This document shows positions 9,973-18,569 of a DNA stretch of 64,000 nt, in pieces. Under the pieces are notes generated by a model. That model saw only the letters and a list, made by a program, of their open reading frames with translations. It was not told where the DNA came from and made no database searches. How positions within the stretch are numbered: position 1 is the stretch's first letter; each line of letters opens with the position of its first letter. Position numbers and translations under genes: made by a program. The DNA lies in contig NZ_JAATVV010000001.1 of NCBI RefSeq assembly GCF_013184775.1, positions 124,001 through 188,000 of the forward strand, in the 5' to 3' direction. The DNA is from Martelella sp. HB161492 (lineage in GTDB: Bacteria > Pseudomonadota > Alphaproteobacteria > Rhizobiales > Rhizobiaceae).

Positions 9973-11031
9973 TCAATTCGGATTGAACGCCGCGCCTGAT
10001 GGTTCGACACGCCGGGAAAACCCGTCAATCGCCGCCAGAACAAGGGCTTCGGCCGCCCCCTTATCGGCAAAGATCATATCGATCTCAAGCACATCGGCCG
10101 CCGCCGCCAGAGCCTTCAGCGCCGGATCGGATGCGCCAAAAAGGCGTGCCATGTCCTTCGCCGTTGTCACCACGGCAAGCCCGCTGGCCTCTGCCTCGGC
10201 GCAGAGCGCCCGGGCGGTCTCAGCTGCAATCGCCTGATGGTCGGCAAGCGGCACCGCCCTGACGATCGTGGCGCCTGCGGCGCTGAGCGTGTCGAAGAAT
10301 TTCTGCGGATAGCCGATACCGGCAAAGGCAAGGACTCGCCTGCCTGCAAAACGCCCGGCATCGCGCGGACGGATATCGGCATCGAGACAGGCAAGGCCCG
10401 TACGCCCGGCAAGTGCGGCCACCGCCTCACCTTCGCCGTCTGCTCCGACAAGGACAAGCCTGTCTGTCTTTTCAAGCTGAACAGCGAGCGAAGCCCTGAG
10501 CGGGCCGGCAGGCAGAACCAGGCCATTGCCGAGACCGCGCTTCCGGTCAATCACGGCGAGCGCCAGATCGGGCTTCAACCGGCCGCTTTGCAAGCCGTCA
10601 TCCATGATGATGATATCGATGCCCGCTTCAACCAGCAGCTCTGCCGCATCATGTCGCTGCGGTGAAACAGCCACCGGCGCGACGGCGCTCAGCATCAGGG
10701 CCTCATCGCCGACGTCAGCTCCGGTGTCGCGACCTTTGTCGACGATCCGCGCCGCGCCGCCGCGTCCTGCGAAACCGCGCATGACGATGCCGGGCTTGCG
10801 CCCGAGAGACCGGGCGGCATGCGCGAGTGCTTCAACGGCGGGCGATTTCCCCGCACCTCCGGCCGTGAAATTGCCGACACAGATAACCGGCACGGGCATG
10901 ATGGCGCCGCTTGCCCGGCGCATGCGCCGGTCTGCAACCGTGGCGTATAGCCAGGACAGCGGCCTCAGAACATAGGTGATTGGATGGCGGCGCTTCTGCC
11001 AGAAATCAGGCGCTCTGAGCAGCGATGTCAC
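9973..11031 (-). CDS. lpxK: Tetraacyldisaccharide 4'-kinase (lipid A kinase)
   Basis: A 352-residue peripheral inner-membrane enzyme that phosphorylates the 4' position of the lipid A disaccharide. It begins with WQKRRHPITYVLRPLSWLYA, a membrane-associating amino helix, followed by the Walker A GNFTAGGAGKSP (residues 53-64). DEALMLS and IIIMDDGLQ match the metal- and substrate-binding segments of LpxK. Waa/Kdo transferase ends 36 bp upstream on the same strand, so lipid A phosphorylation and Kdo addition are encoded together. Length and order match other rhizobia. Confidence 0.95.
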   Translation of the reverse strand: MTSLLRAPDFWQKRRHPITYVLRPLSWLYATVADRRMRRASGAIMPVPVICVGNFTAGGAGKSPAVEALAHAARSLGRKPGIVMRGFAGRGGAARIVDKGRDTGADVGDEALMLSAVAPVAVSPQRHDAAELLVEAGIDIIIMDDGLQSGRLKPDLALAVIDRKRGLGNGLVLPAGPLRASLAVQLEKTDRLVLVGADGEGEAVAALAGRTGLACLDADIRPRDAGRFAGRRVLAFAGIGYPQKFFDTLSAAGATIVRAVPLADHQAIAAETARALCAEAEASGLAVVTTAKDMARLFGASDPALKALAAAADVLEIDMIFADKGAAEALVLAAIDGFSRRVEPSGAAFNPN

Positions 11032-11067
11032 GTCCGCTCTCCTGTCATGACCGCCATCAGCCGCAAG

Positions 11068-12459
11068 CTAGCGTGACGCGCGCATGCGGCCATGCACGGA
11101 AGAGTCCCGATCGGCATCAGCCGAAGCTACGCCGCCCCCCTGCAACGCACGCCGCGCGCTCAGCCGCGCCTCCAGCACAAGCGGGGAAAGATGCCGGTCG
11201 AGATGCTTCATCGTTTCGGCAAGCGCACCGCGCATGACCTCCACCGTACGATAACCCGCGACCACCATGTCGTCGCGGGCCTTTTCGGCCGTGAACAGCT
11301 GATAGACATTCCGCGCCAGCTGTTCGACCGTATCGGCGGTCCGGGCTGCACCTGCCGCACGCAGTCTCTGGTAAGCTTCCTGAAAATTCTGAACATTCGG
11401 ACCGCTGATAATGGCGATGCCCAGCATGGCTGGCTCAAGCGGATTCTGTCCACCCGTCGCCGTCAGCGAGCGCCCGACAAAGGCAATCCGGGCGAGACGA
11501 AGGTAAAGCCCCATCTCACCCATCGTGTCACCAAGCAGAATGTCCGTCTCAGGCGTGATTGCCTTGCCTTCGGATCGGCGAATGACGTTGAGCCCCTTGG
11601 CCTCGAACAGCGCCGCCAGCTGATCGCACCGCTCCGGATGACGCGGCACGATCACCGTCAGCAATCCCGGCACGCGGCTTTTCAGCACACGATGAACGTT
11701 GGCAACGGCCTTTTCCTCCCCCTCGAAGGTGGAGATTCCGGCCCAGACCGGCCGGTCACCGATTTCAGCGCGCAATCGCGCCAGCACGGCTTCATCGGCA
11801 GAGGGCGGGTCCCGGTCGACCTTCAGATTGCCGGTGACCGAGACACGCATGGCACCGAGATCGCGAAACCGTTCGCCATCCAGATCGCTCTGCGCCAGGA
11901 CGCTGGTAATCTGGGAGAACAGGCTGCGGGCAAGATCGCGCCGCTTCAGCCAGCGGGCATAGGATCTGTCGGAAATCCGTCCATTGACGAAGATCTGCGG
12001 AATATTCCGCTTCGAAAGCTGCGCCATGGTGGTTGGCCAGATCTCGCTTTCGACATTGATGGCGACGTCCGGTCGCCAGTAATCGAGAAAGCGGGCCACC
12101 GCGCGCGGCACATCGAAGGGGACATATTGATGGATCACCTGATCGCCAAAACGCTCTGCGGCAAGCTTTGCCGATGTGACCGTTCCGGTGGTCAGGAGCA
12201 CGTGAATGCCAAGTGCGGCGATCTTCTCCATCATCGGAGCGACGGCCAGCGTTTCGCCGACGCTGGCGGAATGAACCCAGACCAGAGGACCTGCAGGCCG
12301 CGCAACACTGGCGCGGCCAAAGCGCTCGGCCCGGCGGTCACGCTCTTCCTTGCCCTTGCGTGCGCGGACGCGGTAGACAAAGGGCAGCGCGGGATAGGCC
12401 ACCACTCCGGCAAACCTGTATCCCTGCGTCGCCAGCCATATCGAAATGCGCGCCTTCAT
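11068..12459 (-). CDS. waaA: 3-deoxy-D-manno-octulosonic acid (Kdo) transferase
   Basis: About 463 residues. The amino end has a hydrophobic anchor near residues 8-27, then VWVHSASVGETLAVAPMMEK, the WaaA acceptor-site signature with the catalytic Glu. The GT-B donor half includes NVESEIWPTTM, RHPERCDQL and VGRSLTATGGQNPLEPAM. It transfers Kdo from CMP-Kdo to lipid IVA at the inner leaflet of the inner membrane. The ATG at 12459 gives the usual family amino end; an in-frame GTG at 12477 is the alternative, and neither has a strong ribosome site. lpxK follows on the same strand. Confidence 0.95.
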   Translation of the reverse strand: MKARISIWLATQGYRFAGVVAYPALPFVYRVRARKGKEERDRRAERFGRASVARPAGPLVWVHSASVGETLAVAPMMEKIAALGIHVLLTTGTVTSAKLAAERFGDQVIHQYVPFDVPRAVARFLDYWRPDVAINVESEIWPTTMAQLSKRNIPQIFVNGRISDRSYARWLKRRDLARSLFSQITSVLAQSDLDGERFRDLGAMRVSVTGNLKVDRDPPSADEAVLARLRAEIGDRPVWAGISTFEGEEKAVANVHRVLKSRVPGLLTVIVPRHPERCDQLAALFEAKGLNVIRRSEGKAITPETDILLGDTMGEMGLYLRLARIAFVGRSLTATGGQNPLEPAMLGIAIISGPNVQNFQEAYQRLRAAGAARTADTVEQLARNVYQLFTAEKARDDMVVAGYRTVEVMRGALAETMKHLDRHLSPLVLEARLSARRALQGGGVASADADRDSSVHGRMRASR

Positions 12460-12693
12460 CGTCAAAGCCAGAAGCACTCCAGAAAATCCATCTGCCGGGG
12501 CCGAATCGTTCCGTCAGGGTACCATTTCATCAGCCGAATGCACACGCATTGATGGCAGCGACAACTGAAGCCCGGCACCACAAAAGAAGAGACGTAAAAT
12601 CAACATTTTACGCACTTGTCCTGCAAACGGCAGCGTCTTCGCCGGGATCGTAACCGTAAACCGGGGCCGAATTAGGACCTTCGACCGGCCGAA

Positions 12694-12927
12694 TCAGTTC
12701 TCGGGATCGAGCAGGCGATGCAGGTGGACGATGAAATAGCGCATATGCGCATTGTCGACGGTCTGCTGGGCCTTGGACTTCCATGCCGTATGCGCTGCGG
12801 CATAGTTGGGATAGATGCCGACAATGTCCAGCTGGTCAAGGTCAGAGAACTTGACACCATCCAGATGCTCGAGTTCGCCGCCGAACACCAGGTGCAGAAG
12901 CTGTTTGTTTTCAACCGTATCGATCAT
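12694..12927 (-). CDS. DUF4170 small conserved protein
   Basis: A 77-residue soluble protein beginning MIDTVENKQLLHLVFGGEL and containing IVGIYPNYAAAHTAWKSKAQ, the pattern of the DUF4170 family found almost only in alphaproteobacteria beside waaA. Function is unknown. The ATG at 12927 has GAGG about 7 bases upstream; a further in-frame ATG at 12945 is less suitable. It lies between a CysQ-like phosphatase gene (66 bp upstream) and waaA (about 234 bp downstream). The constant linkage suggests, but does not show, a role in lipid A/Kdo assembly. Confidence 0.8.
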   Translation of the reverse strand: MIDTVENKQLLHLVFGGELEHLDGVKFSDLDQLDIVGIYPNYAAAHTAWKSKAQQTVDNAHMRYFIVHLHRLLDPEN

Positions 12928-12993
12928 GAGAAACCTCGCTTGCAAAAATCGTTGCAGATGCGACCACTCGTGTCGCGGTAATTGATGCGGATG

Positions 12994-13821
12994 TCAAGCA
13001 AAGGGTTTGCGATCGAACGTCCGCACAAGCGCATCCACCATATCCGGCGCTCCGGCAAACAGCGTATCCTTCGAGACATCCGCCAGATTGTATCGCGGCG
13101 CCAAGCCGTCGCCGTCAACAAGCTTGCCGCCGGCCGAGCGCAGAATCAGATCGGCAGCCGCAATATCCCAGTCATGTGAATCCGTCCTGACCAGCGTTCC
13201 ATCGAGCCGCCCGTCCGCGACCATCGCCAGCCGGTAGGCCAATGAGGGGACGTGACCGGCACGGCGGATACGCCTGCGAAACTCCGGCGCGATCCGCTCC
13301 ACCAGATTGCCCGGCGCAGCAACGTCCAGACTGTCGTGAGCGCCGGCAACCCGGCAGGCAATCTCAGTGCCGTTCTTGACGGCAGGACCGCCCCGGCAGG
13401 CGGTAAAGACCTCATCCAGCGCCGGTGCAAAAAGGACCGCAGCCACGGGCTCACCGCGACTGACCACAGCGACGGAAACGACCCAGCGTTCGTCTCCGGC
13501 CAGGAAGCCACGGGTTCCGTCGATCGGATCGACAACGAAAGCGCGCTCACAGTCAAGCCGCGCCGGATCGTCCTCGCTTTCCTCCGAAAGCCAGCCATAA
13601 TCAGGCCTTGCTTGGCGCAACACCGCTTCGAGCCGGCGATTGGCGGCAAAATCCGCCTCGCTGACGGGCGAAGCGCCATTATTCTTCCACCAGGTCTGCG
13701 GGTCATGGCCGAAATAGCCGAGCGCAACATCACCGGCTTCGCGCGCCGCCGCATCAATCAGTGCGAGATCGTCTGACCAGTCATCATTGCCGGTCGCGTC
13801 CCTCATGCTGTCAGGCACCAT
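12994..13821 (-). CDS. Inositol monophosphatase family protein (CysQ/3'(2'),5'-bisphosphate nucleotidase-like)
   Basis: A 275-residue Mg-dependent, Li-sensitive phosphatase-fold protein. Both family motifs are visible: WLSEESEDD followed by VVDPIDGTRGF (metal-binding D-P-I-D-G-T) and, near the carboxyl end, WDIAAADLILRSAGG. Rhizobial relatives in this position are annotated as 3'(2'),5'-bisphosphate nucleotidase (PAP/PAPS dephosphorylation in sulfate assimilation) or as inositol phosphatase; sequence alone does not decide between them. Its ATG is one base after the pmbA stop (TGACATG), a strong sign of translational coupling. A second in-frame ATG lies at 13806. Confidence 0.88.
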   Translation of the reverse strand: MVPDSMRDATGNDDWSDDLALIDAAAREAGDVALGYFGHDPQTWWKNNGASPVSEADFAANRRLEAVLRQARPDYGWLSEESEDDPARLDCERAFVVDPIDGTRGFLAGDERWVVSVAVVSRGEPVAAVLFAPALDEVFTACRGGPAVKNGTEIACRVAGAHDSLDVAAPGNLVERIAPEFRRRIRRAGHVPSLAYRLAMVADGRLDGTLVRTDSHDWDIAAADLILRSAGGKLVDGDGLAPRYNLADVSKDTLFAGAPDMVDALVRTFDRKPFA

Positions 13822-13822
13822 G

Positions 13823-15169
13823 TCAGCGCCCTGCCAGGGTCAGTCCCTCGACCAGGAGGCTGGGTGCGGCGATCGAATAGCGGCGGTCAATATCGCTGGC
13901 CGGCGTCATGTTGAGATACATGTCCTTCAGGTTTCCGGCGAGCGTCATCTGCGAGACGGGATAGGCAATCTCGCCATTCTCGAACCAGAAACCCGATGCC
14001 CCGCGCGAATATTCACCCGTGACCATGTTGACGCCGTGACCGATCAGCTCGGTTACCAGGAAACCGGATCCGAGTGCCTTCATCATGGCTTCCGGCGTCT
14101 CCGTGCCCGGTTCCAGAATCAGATTGGTGCCCGTGGCAGACAGCGAGTTGCCGGAGCGCGCACCGCGACCATTGGTCACAAGTCCAAGCTCACGGCCGAG
14201 CGCCGTCGACAGGAACCACTGTTCAAGAACGCCGTCCCCCACCATGGTGAGCGGCAGGCTTGCCACGCCCTCGCCATCGAAAGGCTGGGAACCGGCCCCG
14301 CGCAGGATCGTCGGATCATCGATCAGGCTGACCCCGGCCTTCATGACCTTCTTGCCCAGACTGTCCTTGAGGAAGGAGGTCTTGCGCGCGATCGCACCGC
14401 CGGAAATGGCTCCGGCCAGATGACCGACAAGGCTGGTGGCAACACGCTGATCGAAAATGATGCCGATGCCGCGCTGCGTTTCGAGCTGACGCGGATTGAG
14501 GCGTTCGACGGCGCGCCGGCCAGCATTGCGGCCGATCTCCTCCGGCGCCGTCAGATCGGCATCAAAGGCACGGGTATCAGAATCGTGATCGCGCTGCATC
14601 GCCGTGCCGTCACCGGCGACAGCCGAAGCGGAAACGGAAAAATAGGATCGCCGATAGCCGCCGGCAAAACCGCCACTGGTCACCAGCGCGAAGACGATTT
14701 CACCGCTTGCGGCACTCGCCCCGGAACTCTTGCTGACGCCCGTCACGGCAAGGGCAGCACTCTCCGCCGCCAGTGCCCGCTCGGCCAGCTTTTCCGGTGG
14801 CACGGCAGTCGTATCATAGAGCTCCAGATCGGCGCTTGCATGGGCCAGCCGATCGGGTTCGGCCAGACAGGCATAGGGGTCTTCCGGCGAAACCTTGGCC
14901 ATGGCAATGGCCCGTTCGACGAGCGCGGAAACATCATCGGCGGAATTGGTCGACACGCTGGCAATGCGCTGACCGATGAAGACCCGCAGCGACAGGCCCT
15001 GATTTTCAGAAGCCTGCGCATTTTCGCGTTTGCCGTCGCGCACGGAAATCGCGTTGGAGACGCCTTCTGACACCACCACATCGGCGGCATCGGCACCCGC
15101 CGCTCTGGCGGCATCAACAATCCTGGAAGCGTTTTTGATCAAATCGCTGCTAGCGTCATTCACAGACAT
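13823..15169 (-). CDS. pmbA: TldD/PmbA-family metalloprotease subunit (TldE/PmbA)
   Basis: A 448-residue protein of the TldD/TldE family. The pattern VVVSEGVSNAISVRDGKREN, VSEDP-like SPEDPYACLAEPD, and the long conserved carboxyl half with GGAIARKTSFLKDSLGKKV and VTGEYSRGASGFWFENG are typical of PmbA. With TldD it forms a cytoplasmic protease that trims unfolded peptides and matures some RiPPs such as microcin B17. PmbA itself lacks the zinc HExxxH motif, and none is seen here, so this is the non-catalytic partner; no tldD is in the window. It heads the leftward cysQ-DUF4170-waaA-lpxK block. AAAGG lies about 7 bases before the ATG. Confidence 0.92.
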   Translation of the reverse strand: MSVNDASSDLIKNASRIVDAARAAGADAADVVVSEGVSNAISVRDGKRENAQASENQGLSLRVFIGQRIASVSTNSADDVSALVERAIAMAKVSPEDPYACLAEPDRLAHASADLELYDTTAVPPEKLAERALAAESAALAVTGVSKSSGASAASGEIVFALVTSGGFAGGYRRSYFSVSASAVAGDGTAMQRDHDSDTRAFDADLTAPEEIGRNAGRRAVERLNPRQLETQRGIGIIFDQRVATSLVGHLAGAISGGAIARKTSFLKDSLGKKVMKAGVSLIDDPTILRGAGSQPFDGEGVASLPLTMVGDGVLEQWFLSTALGRELGLVTNGRGARSGNSLSATGTNLILEPGTETPEAMMKALGSGFLVTELIGHGVNMVTGEYSRGASGFWFENGEIAYPVSQMTLAGNLKDMYLNMTPASDIDRRYSIAAPSLLVEGLTLAGR

Positions 15170-15266
15170 GGCATGGCCTTTCCTTGCGCTTCCATTTATT
15201 GTTCGCTTTGTATTCCATCAAGTGCCGTTTTGAAGACGCTCGATTTTTATTAACCTATAGGGGGCT

Positions 15267-17084
15267 ATGCGCATTATGGCGAGCGAGGCGAGCATGTTTT
15301 CCGAATTGCTCTGGATGCTGGGGGGCGCTGCCATCGCCGCCCCGATATTCAAGCGTCTCGGTCTCGGCACGGTCCTGGGCTATCTGGCCGCCGGGGTCAT
15401 CATCGGTCCCATGCTCCAGCAGATCACCAATGGCGAAGAAGTCCTGAGCGTCGCCGAACTCGGCGTTGTCTTTCTCTTGTTCATGATCGGACTGGAACTG
15501 AAGCCAGCGCGACTATGGACCATGCGAAAGGATATTTTCGGCCTCGGCCTGGCACAGGTGCTGCTGACGGGTGCGATCCTGGCACCGCTGGTGATGCTGA
15601 CCGGCAAGTTCGACTGGAGCGCCGCCATCATTGCCGGCTACGGTCTGGCGCTCTCCTCCACCGCCTTTGCCATGCAGATCCTTGACGATGCCGGCGACGT
15701 CAATACCCGCTACGGCCAGCGCGCCTTTTCCATGCTGCTGTTTCAGGACATCGCCATCGTGCCATTGCTGGCGCTGCTGGCCATCCTGTCCGGCGGTGCG
15801 GATGGCACATCAGGAAGTGACATGCTGGCCAATGCTGCGCTCGCGCTGATGGTCATCGCGCTGATGATCGCCGCCGGCCGCTATGTTCTGACACCGGTCT
15901 TCCAGATCATCGCCGCGACCGGCGCGCGCGAGGTGATGATTGTTGCCGCCCTGTTCATTGTCATCGGCGCGGCGACCGCCATGCATCTCGTCGGCCTTTC
16001 CATGGCCATGGGGGCGTTTCTCGCCGGTGTCATGCTGGCCGAATCGTCATACCGCCACGAGCTTGAGGCCGACATCGAGCCCTTTCGCGGCGTCATGCTG
16101 GCCATTTTCTTCATCGCCGTCGGCCTGTCTCTGGAACTTGAGGTTCTGTGGGAAAACATCCTCCTCATCATCCTGGCTGTACCGGTGCTGGTGGCGGTCA
16201 AGTCGGCAGTGATCTACCTGCTCTGTCGCCTCAGCGGCTCCTCGCATGCCGATGCGATCCGTATCGCCGCCCTTTTGCCACAGGGCGGAGAATTCGGCTT
16301 TGTCATGTTCTCGACGGCAGCGGCGGGCGGGCTGTTTTCCAATGCCACCGCCTCCCTGCTGATCACCATTGTGACGCTTTCCATGGTTGTCACGCCGCTT
16401 TGCGTGCGGCTTGCCGCAAGACTTTACCGGACGGAGACCCATCATGAGGAGATGGAGGAGGATTTTGCCGGCGCCGGCGCCGATGTGCTCATGGTCGGTT
16501 TTTCCCGCTTCGGCCAGATCGCCGCGCAGATCCTTCTGGCAAGCGGCCGCGATGTCACCATCATCGACTATTCTGCGGAACGCATCCGTCAGGCATCGGC
16601 CTTTGGCTTTCACATCTATTTCGGCGACGGGACCCGCAAGGATGTGCTGATTTCAGCCGGCATCGAAAAGGCCAAGATCGTTGCCGTCTGCACCCAGAAG
16701 CGCGAGATCACCGATCAGGTGATAGCCATGATCCAGGAAAACTTCCCCCGCGCGCATATCTATGCCCGCTCCTATGACCGGGGCCACACACTGGCTCTCA
16801 GAGCCCGCGGCGTTGAATACGAGCTGCGCGAAACCCTCGAATCCGGCCTCACCTTCGGCCGCGAGACCCTGATTGCGCTCGGAACCAGCGAGGAGGACGC
16901 CCAGGCGATTACCGACGACATTCGCAAGCGGGACGCCAAGCGGCTGGAAATTCAGGCGGTCGAGGGCATTCTGGCCGGGGCGGACATGCTGCATACCGAA
17001 CCTGTGCGCCCCGAACCGCTGATGCGCCCCAAGCGGCGGCTCGCCGCCAATGATATCGATGTGACCGGCCGCGACATGGCGTGA
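15267..17084 (+). CDS. Monovalent cation:proton antiporter-2 (KefB/KefC-like) with RCK domain
   Basis: About 605 residues. The first ~390 form a CPA2 Na/H-exchanger domain with about 12 membrane segments, including FKRLGLGTVLGYLAAGVIIG, AELGVVFLLFMIGLELKP and the ion-site region LLFQDIAIVPLLALLA. A cytosolic TrkA-N/RCK Rossmann domain follows (VLMVGFSRFGQIAAQILLAS, then VTIIDYSAERI), ending in a polar tail. This is the architecture of glutathione-gated K+ efflux systems KefB/KefC or of related rhizobial K+/H+ antiporters; the exact ion is not readable. Three ATGs (15267, 15276, 15294) could start it. The gene ends at a dispersed repeat, convergent with an amino-acid permease. Confidence 0.9.
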   Translation: MRIMASEASMFSELLWMLGGAAIAAPIFKRLGLGTVLGYLAAGVIIGPMLQQITNGEEVLSVAELGVVFLLFMIGLELKPARLWTMRKDIFGLGLAQVLLTGAILAPLVMLTGKFDWSAAIIAGYGLALSSTAFAMQILDDAGDVNTRYGQRAFSMLLFQDIAIVPLLALLAILSGGADGTSGSDMLANAALALMVIALMIAAGRYVLTPVFQIIAATGAREVMIVAALFIVIGAATAMHLVGLSMAMGAFLAGVMLAESSYRHELEADIEPFRGVMLAIFFIAVGLSLELEVLWENILLIILAVPVLVAVKSAVIYLLCRLSGSSHADAIRIAALLPQGGEFGFVMFSTAAAGGLFSNATASLLITIVTLSMVVTPLCVRLAARLYRTETHHEEMEEDFAGAGADVLMVGFSRFGQIAAQILLASGRDVTIIDYSAERIRQASAFGFHIYFGDGTRKDVLISAGIEKAKIVAVCTQKREITDQVIAMIQENFPRAHIYARSYDRGHTLALRARGVEYELRETLESGLTFGRETLIALGTSEEDAQAITDDIRKRDAKRLEIQAVEGILAGADMLHTEPVRPEPLMRPKRRLAANDIDVTGRDMA

Positions 17085-17093
17085 ACGGTCGCC

Positions 17094-17196
17094 AGCGCAT
17101 CGGCGCGAAAATCGGAATCGATTTTCGAAAGGAACGATGGGTAGATTCAATAAGATCGAGCGTCCTGGTGCGTCCAAAAGGGCGCACGGCGCTCTC
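17094..17196 (+). repeat. 103-bp dispersed hairpin repeat, copy 1
   Basis: An intergenic element between two convergent genes. It aligns without gaps to the reverse strand of 51266-51368; by hand I count about 9 mismatches in 103 positions. Inside are an 8-bp inverted repeat CGAAAATC/GATTTTCG and a second hairpin GTGCGTCC-aaaa-GGGCGCAC nested within GAGCG/CGCTC arms. The two copies each have one different imperfection in the second stem (a T-G pair here, a C-A mismatch in copy 2), which points to a perfect ancestral stem. It may also act as a bidirectional terminator for the flanking genes. Such short palindromic repeats are well known in rhizobia, but I cannot name the family. Confidence 0.9.
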
Positions 17197-17203
17197 GCTC
17201 CGA

Positions 17204-18478
17204 TCAGGCCGGGCGGCGGCCGTGACGCAGCACCAGAGCGCATTCAAGCACCGCAGCGACGCCATAGGCCCCCGCCAGGAACAGCAGGCCGACCGGGTCT
17301 GTCTGAAAGGTGTGCCAGACAAGGACGAGAAAGCTCGCGAAACAGAGCAGGCAACCTGCCAGCGGCACAACCGGCTTGATGGCGATCCGCCGCGACAGCC
17401 TGAAGGCCGCCAGATTGACCGCGAAAAAGATCAACAGAAATGTGGCGCTCGCAAAGAGAGAGATCTCCTCAAGCGGCGCGAAAAGGGCAAAGGCCAGTGA
17501 CAGAACCGTCAGCAGAATCAGTGCCACGTAAGGGATCGGCCGGTTGCGTTCGCGCATCGAGAAAATCGCCGGCAGGGCTCTTTCGCGCGCCATGACCATG
17601 GCGAGCCGGGCGGCGCCGAAAAGCGTTGCATTGATTGCCGAAGCCGTCGACAGAAGCGCGGCAGCAGCGATCAACGTGAAACCGAACTGACCGAGCATCG
17701 GCCGCGCGGCAACAGCAAGTACATATTCCTGATCCTTCGCGATTTCCGCCGGTGTAAGATTGCCTAGCGCAACGACCGCCACAGCCACATAGATCAGTGT
17801 CGTGAGGCAGATGGCAATCACGATCGCCCGTTTCAGGTTCCGCTCGGGTGCGGCCATCTCGTCAATGGCATTCGGGATGAGCTCAAATCCCTCATAGGCG
17901 ACGAAGATAAGGGCCACGGCCGAAAGCGCCGCCGGAAAACCGTGATCGAAAACCGGCGTGAAATGCGACGCCTTGATGCCCGTCGCGGCAATCACTGCAA
18001 AAAGCGCCAGAATGGCAAGCTTGATCGCGACCACGCCAAGCTCGACGCCGCCCGACAGCTTGGCGCCGACAAGATTGATCACCAGAAAGCCGGTGAGCAC
18101 CACGGCCGCCAGTACGCCGGCACCGGCGGCACTTTCAGGCAGGAACGTCGCGCCATAGGCGCCGAAAGCCGAGGCGTAAAGCGCCAGCGTGCCGACATAG
18201 CCCGCAACCAGCAGCCATCCGGCGAAACCGGCAATGCCGGGGGCTGTGAAGGCCTTTTCAATATAGGTGAAACTGCCGCCGTCATTTCTGAACTCAAGCC
18301 CGAGATGGGCATAGGAGATACCGGTCAGAAGCGCGATCACGCCACCGGCCAGAAGGGCGAACGCCACGGCATGGCCGGCAACGGCGATGGCAAGACCAAG
18401 CACGGCGAAAATGCCGCCGCCGATCATCCCGCCGATCCCGATGGCCGTCACCTCGGCCAGGCTGAGTTTTTTCTGCAC
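17204..18478 (-). CDS. APC superfamily amino acid permease
   Basis: About 424 residues with roughly 12 hydrophobic segments. The amino end has LAEVTAIGIGGMIGGGIFAV, the unwound helix-1 substrate motif GxGGxxGxG(I/F) of APC transporters, and GISYAHLGLEFRNDGGSFTY matches the helix-3 region. VALIFVAYEGFELIPNAIDE resembles the helix 6 F-x-G-F/Y-E motif. Substrate is unknown (amino acid or amine). I chose the GTG at 18478 because AGAGG sits about 8 bases upstream; the longer TTG at 18496 lacks a site. The gene ends 8 bp from the repeat and is convergent with the CPA2 antiporter gene. Confidence 0.88.
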   Translation of the reverse strand: MQKKLSLAEVTAIGIGGMIGGGIFAVLGLAIAVAGHAVAFALLAGGVIALLTGISYAHLGLEFRNDGGSFTYIEKAFTAPGIAGFAGWLLVAGYVGTLALYASAFGAYGATFLPESAAGAGVLAAVVLTGFLVINLVGAKLSGGVELGVVAIKLAILALFAVIAATGIKASHFTPVFDHGFPAALSAVALIFVAYEGFELIPNAIDEMAAPERNLKRAIVIAICLTTLIYVAVAVVALGNLTPAEIAKDQEYVLAVAARPMLGQFGFTLIAAAALLSTASAINATLFGAARLAMVMARERALPAIFSMRERNRPIPYVALILLTVLSLAFALFAPLEEISLFASATFLLIFFAVNLAAFRLSRRIAIKPVVPLAGCLLCFASFLVLVWHTFQTDPVGLLFLAGAYGVAAVLECALVLRHGRRPA

Positions 18479-18569
18479 GCTGCAAACCTCTTTCAATGCA
18501 TCAAGCAGAGATACCGGTCAGCCCGCCGCCTTTTCAAGCCTCAAGTGGAAAGCGAGCGGCCAATGCCAG

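Noticed and set aside
17137-17379. An 80-codon frame beginning in repeat copy 1
   Set aside because: It starts with the repeat's own ATG but then runs antisense through the amino-acid permease gene. It is listed only as evidence that the repeat carries a translatable start.
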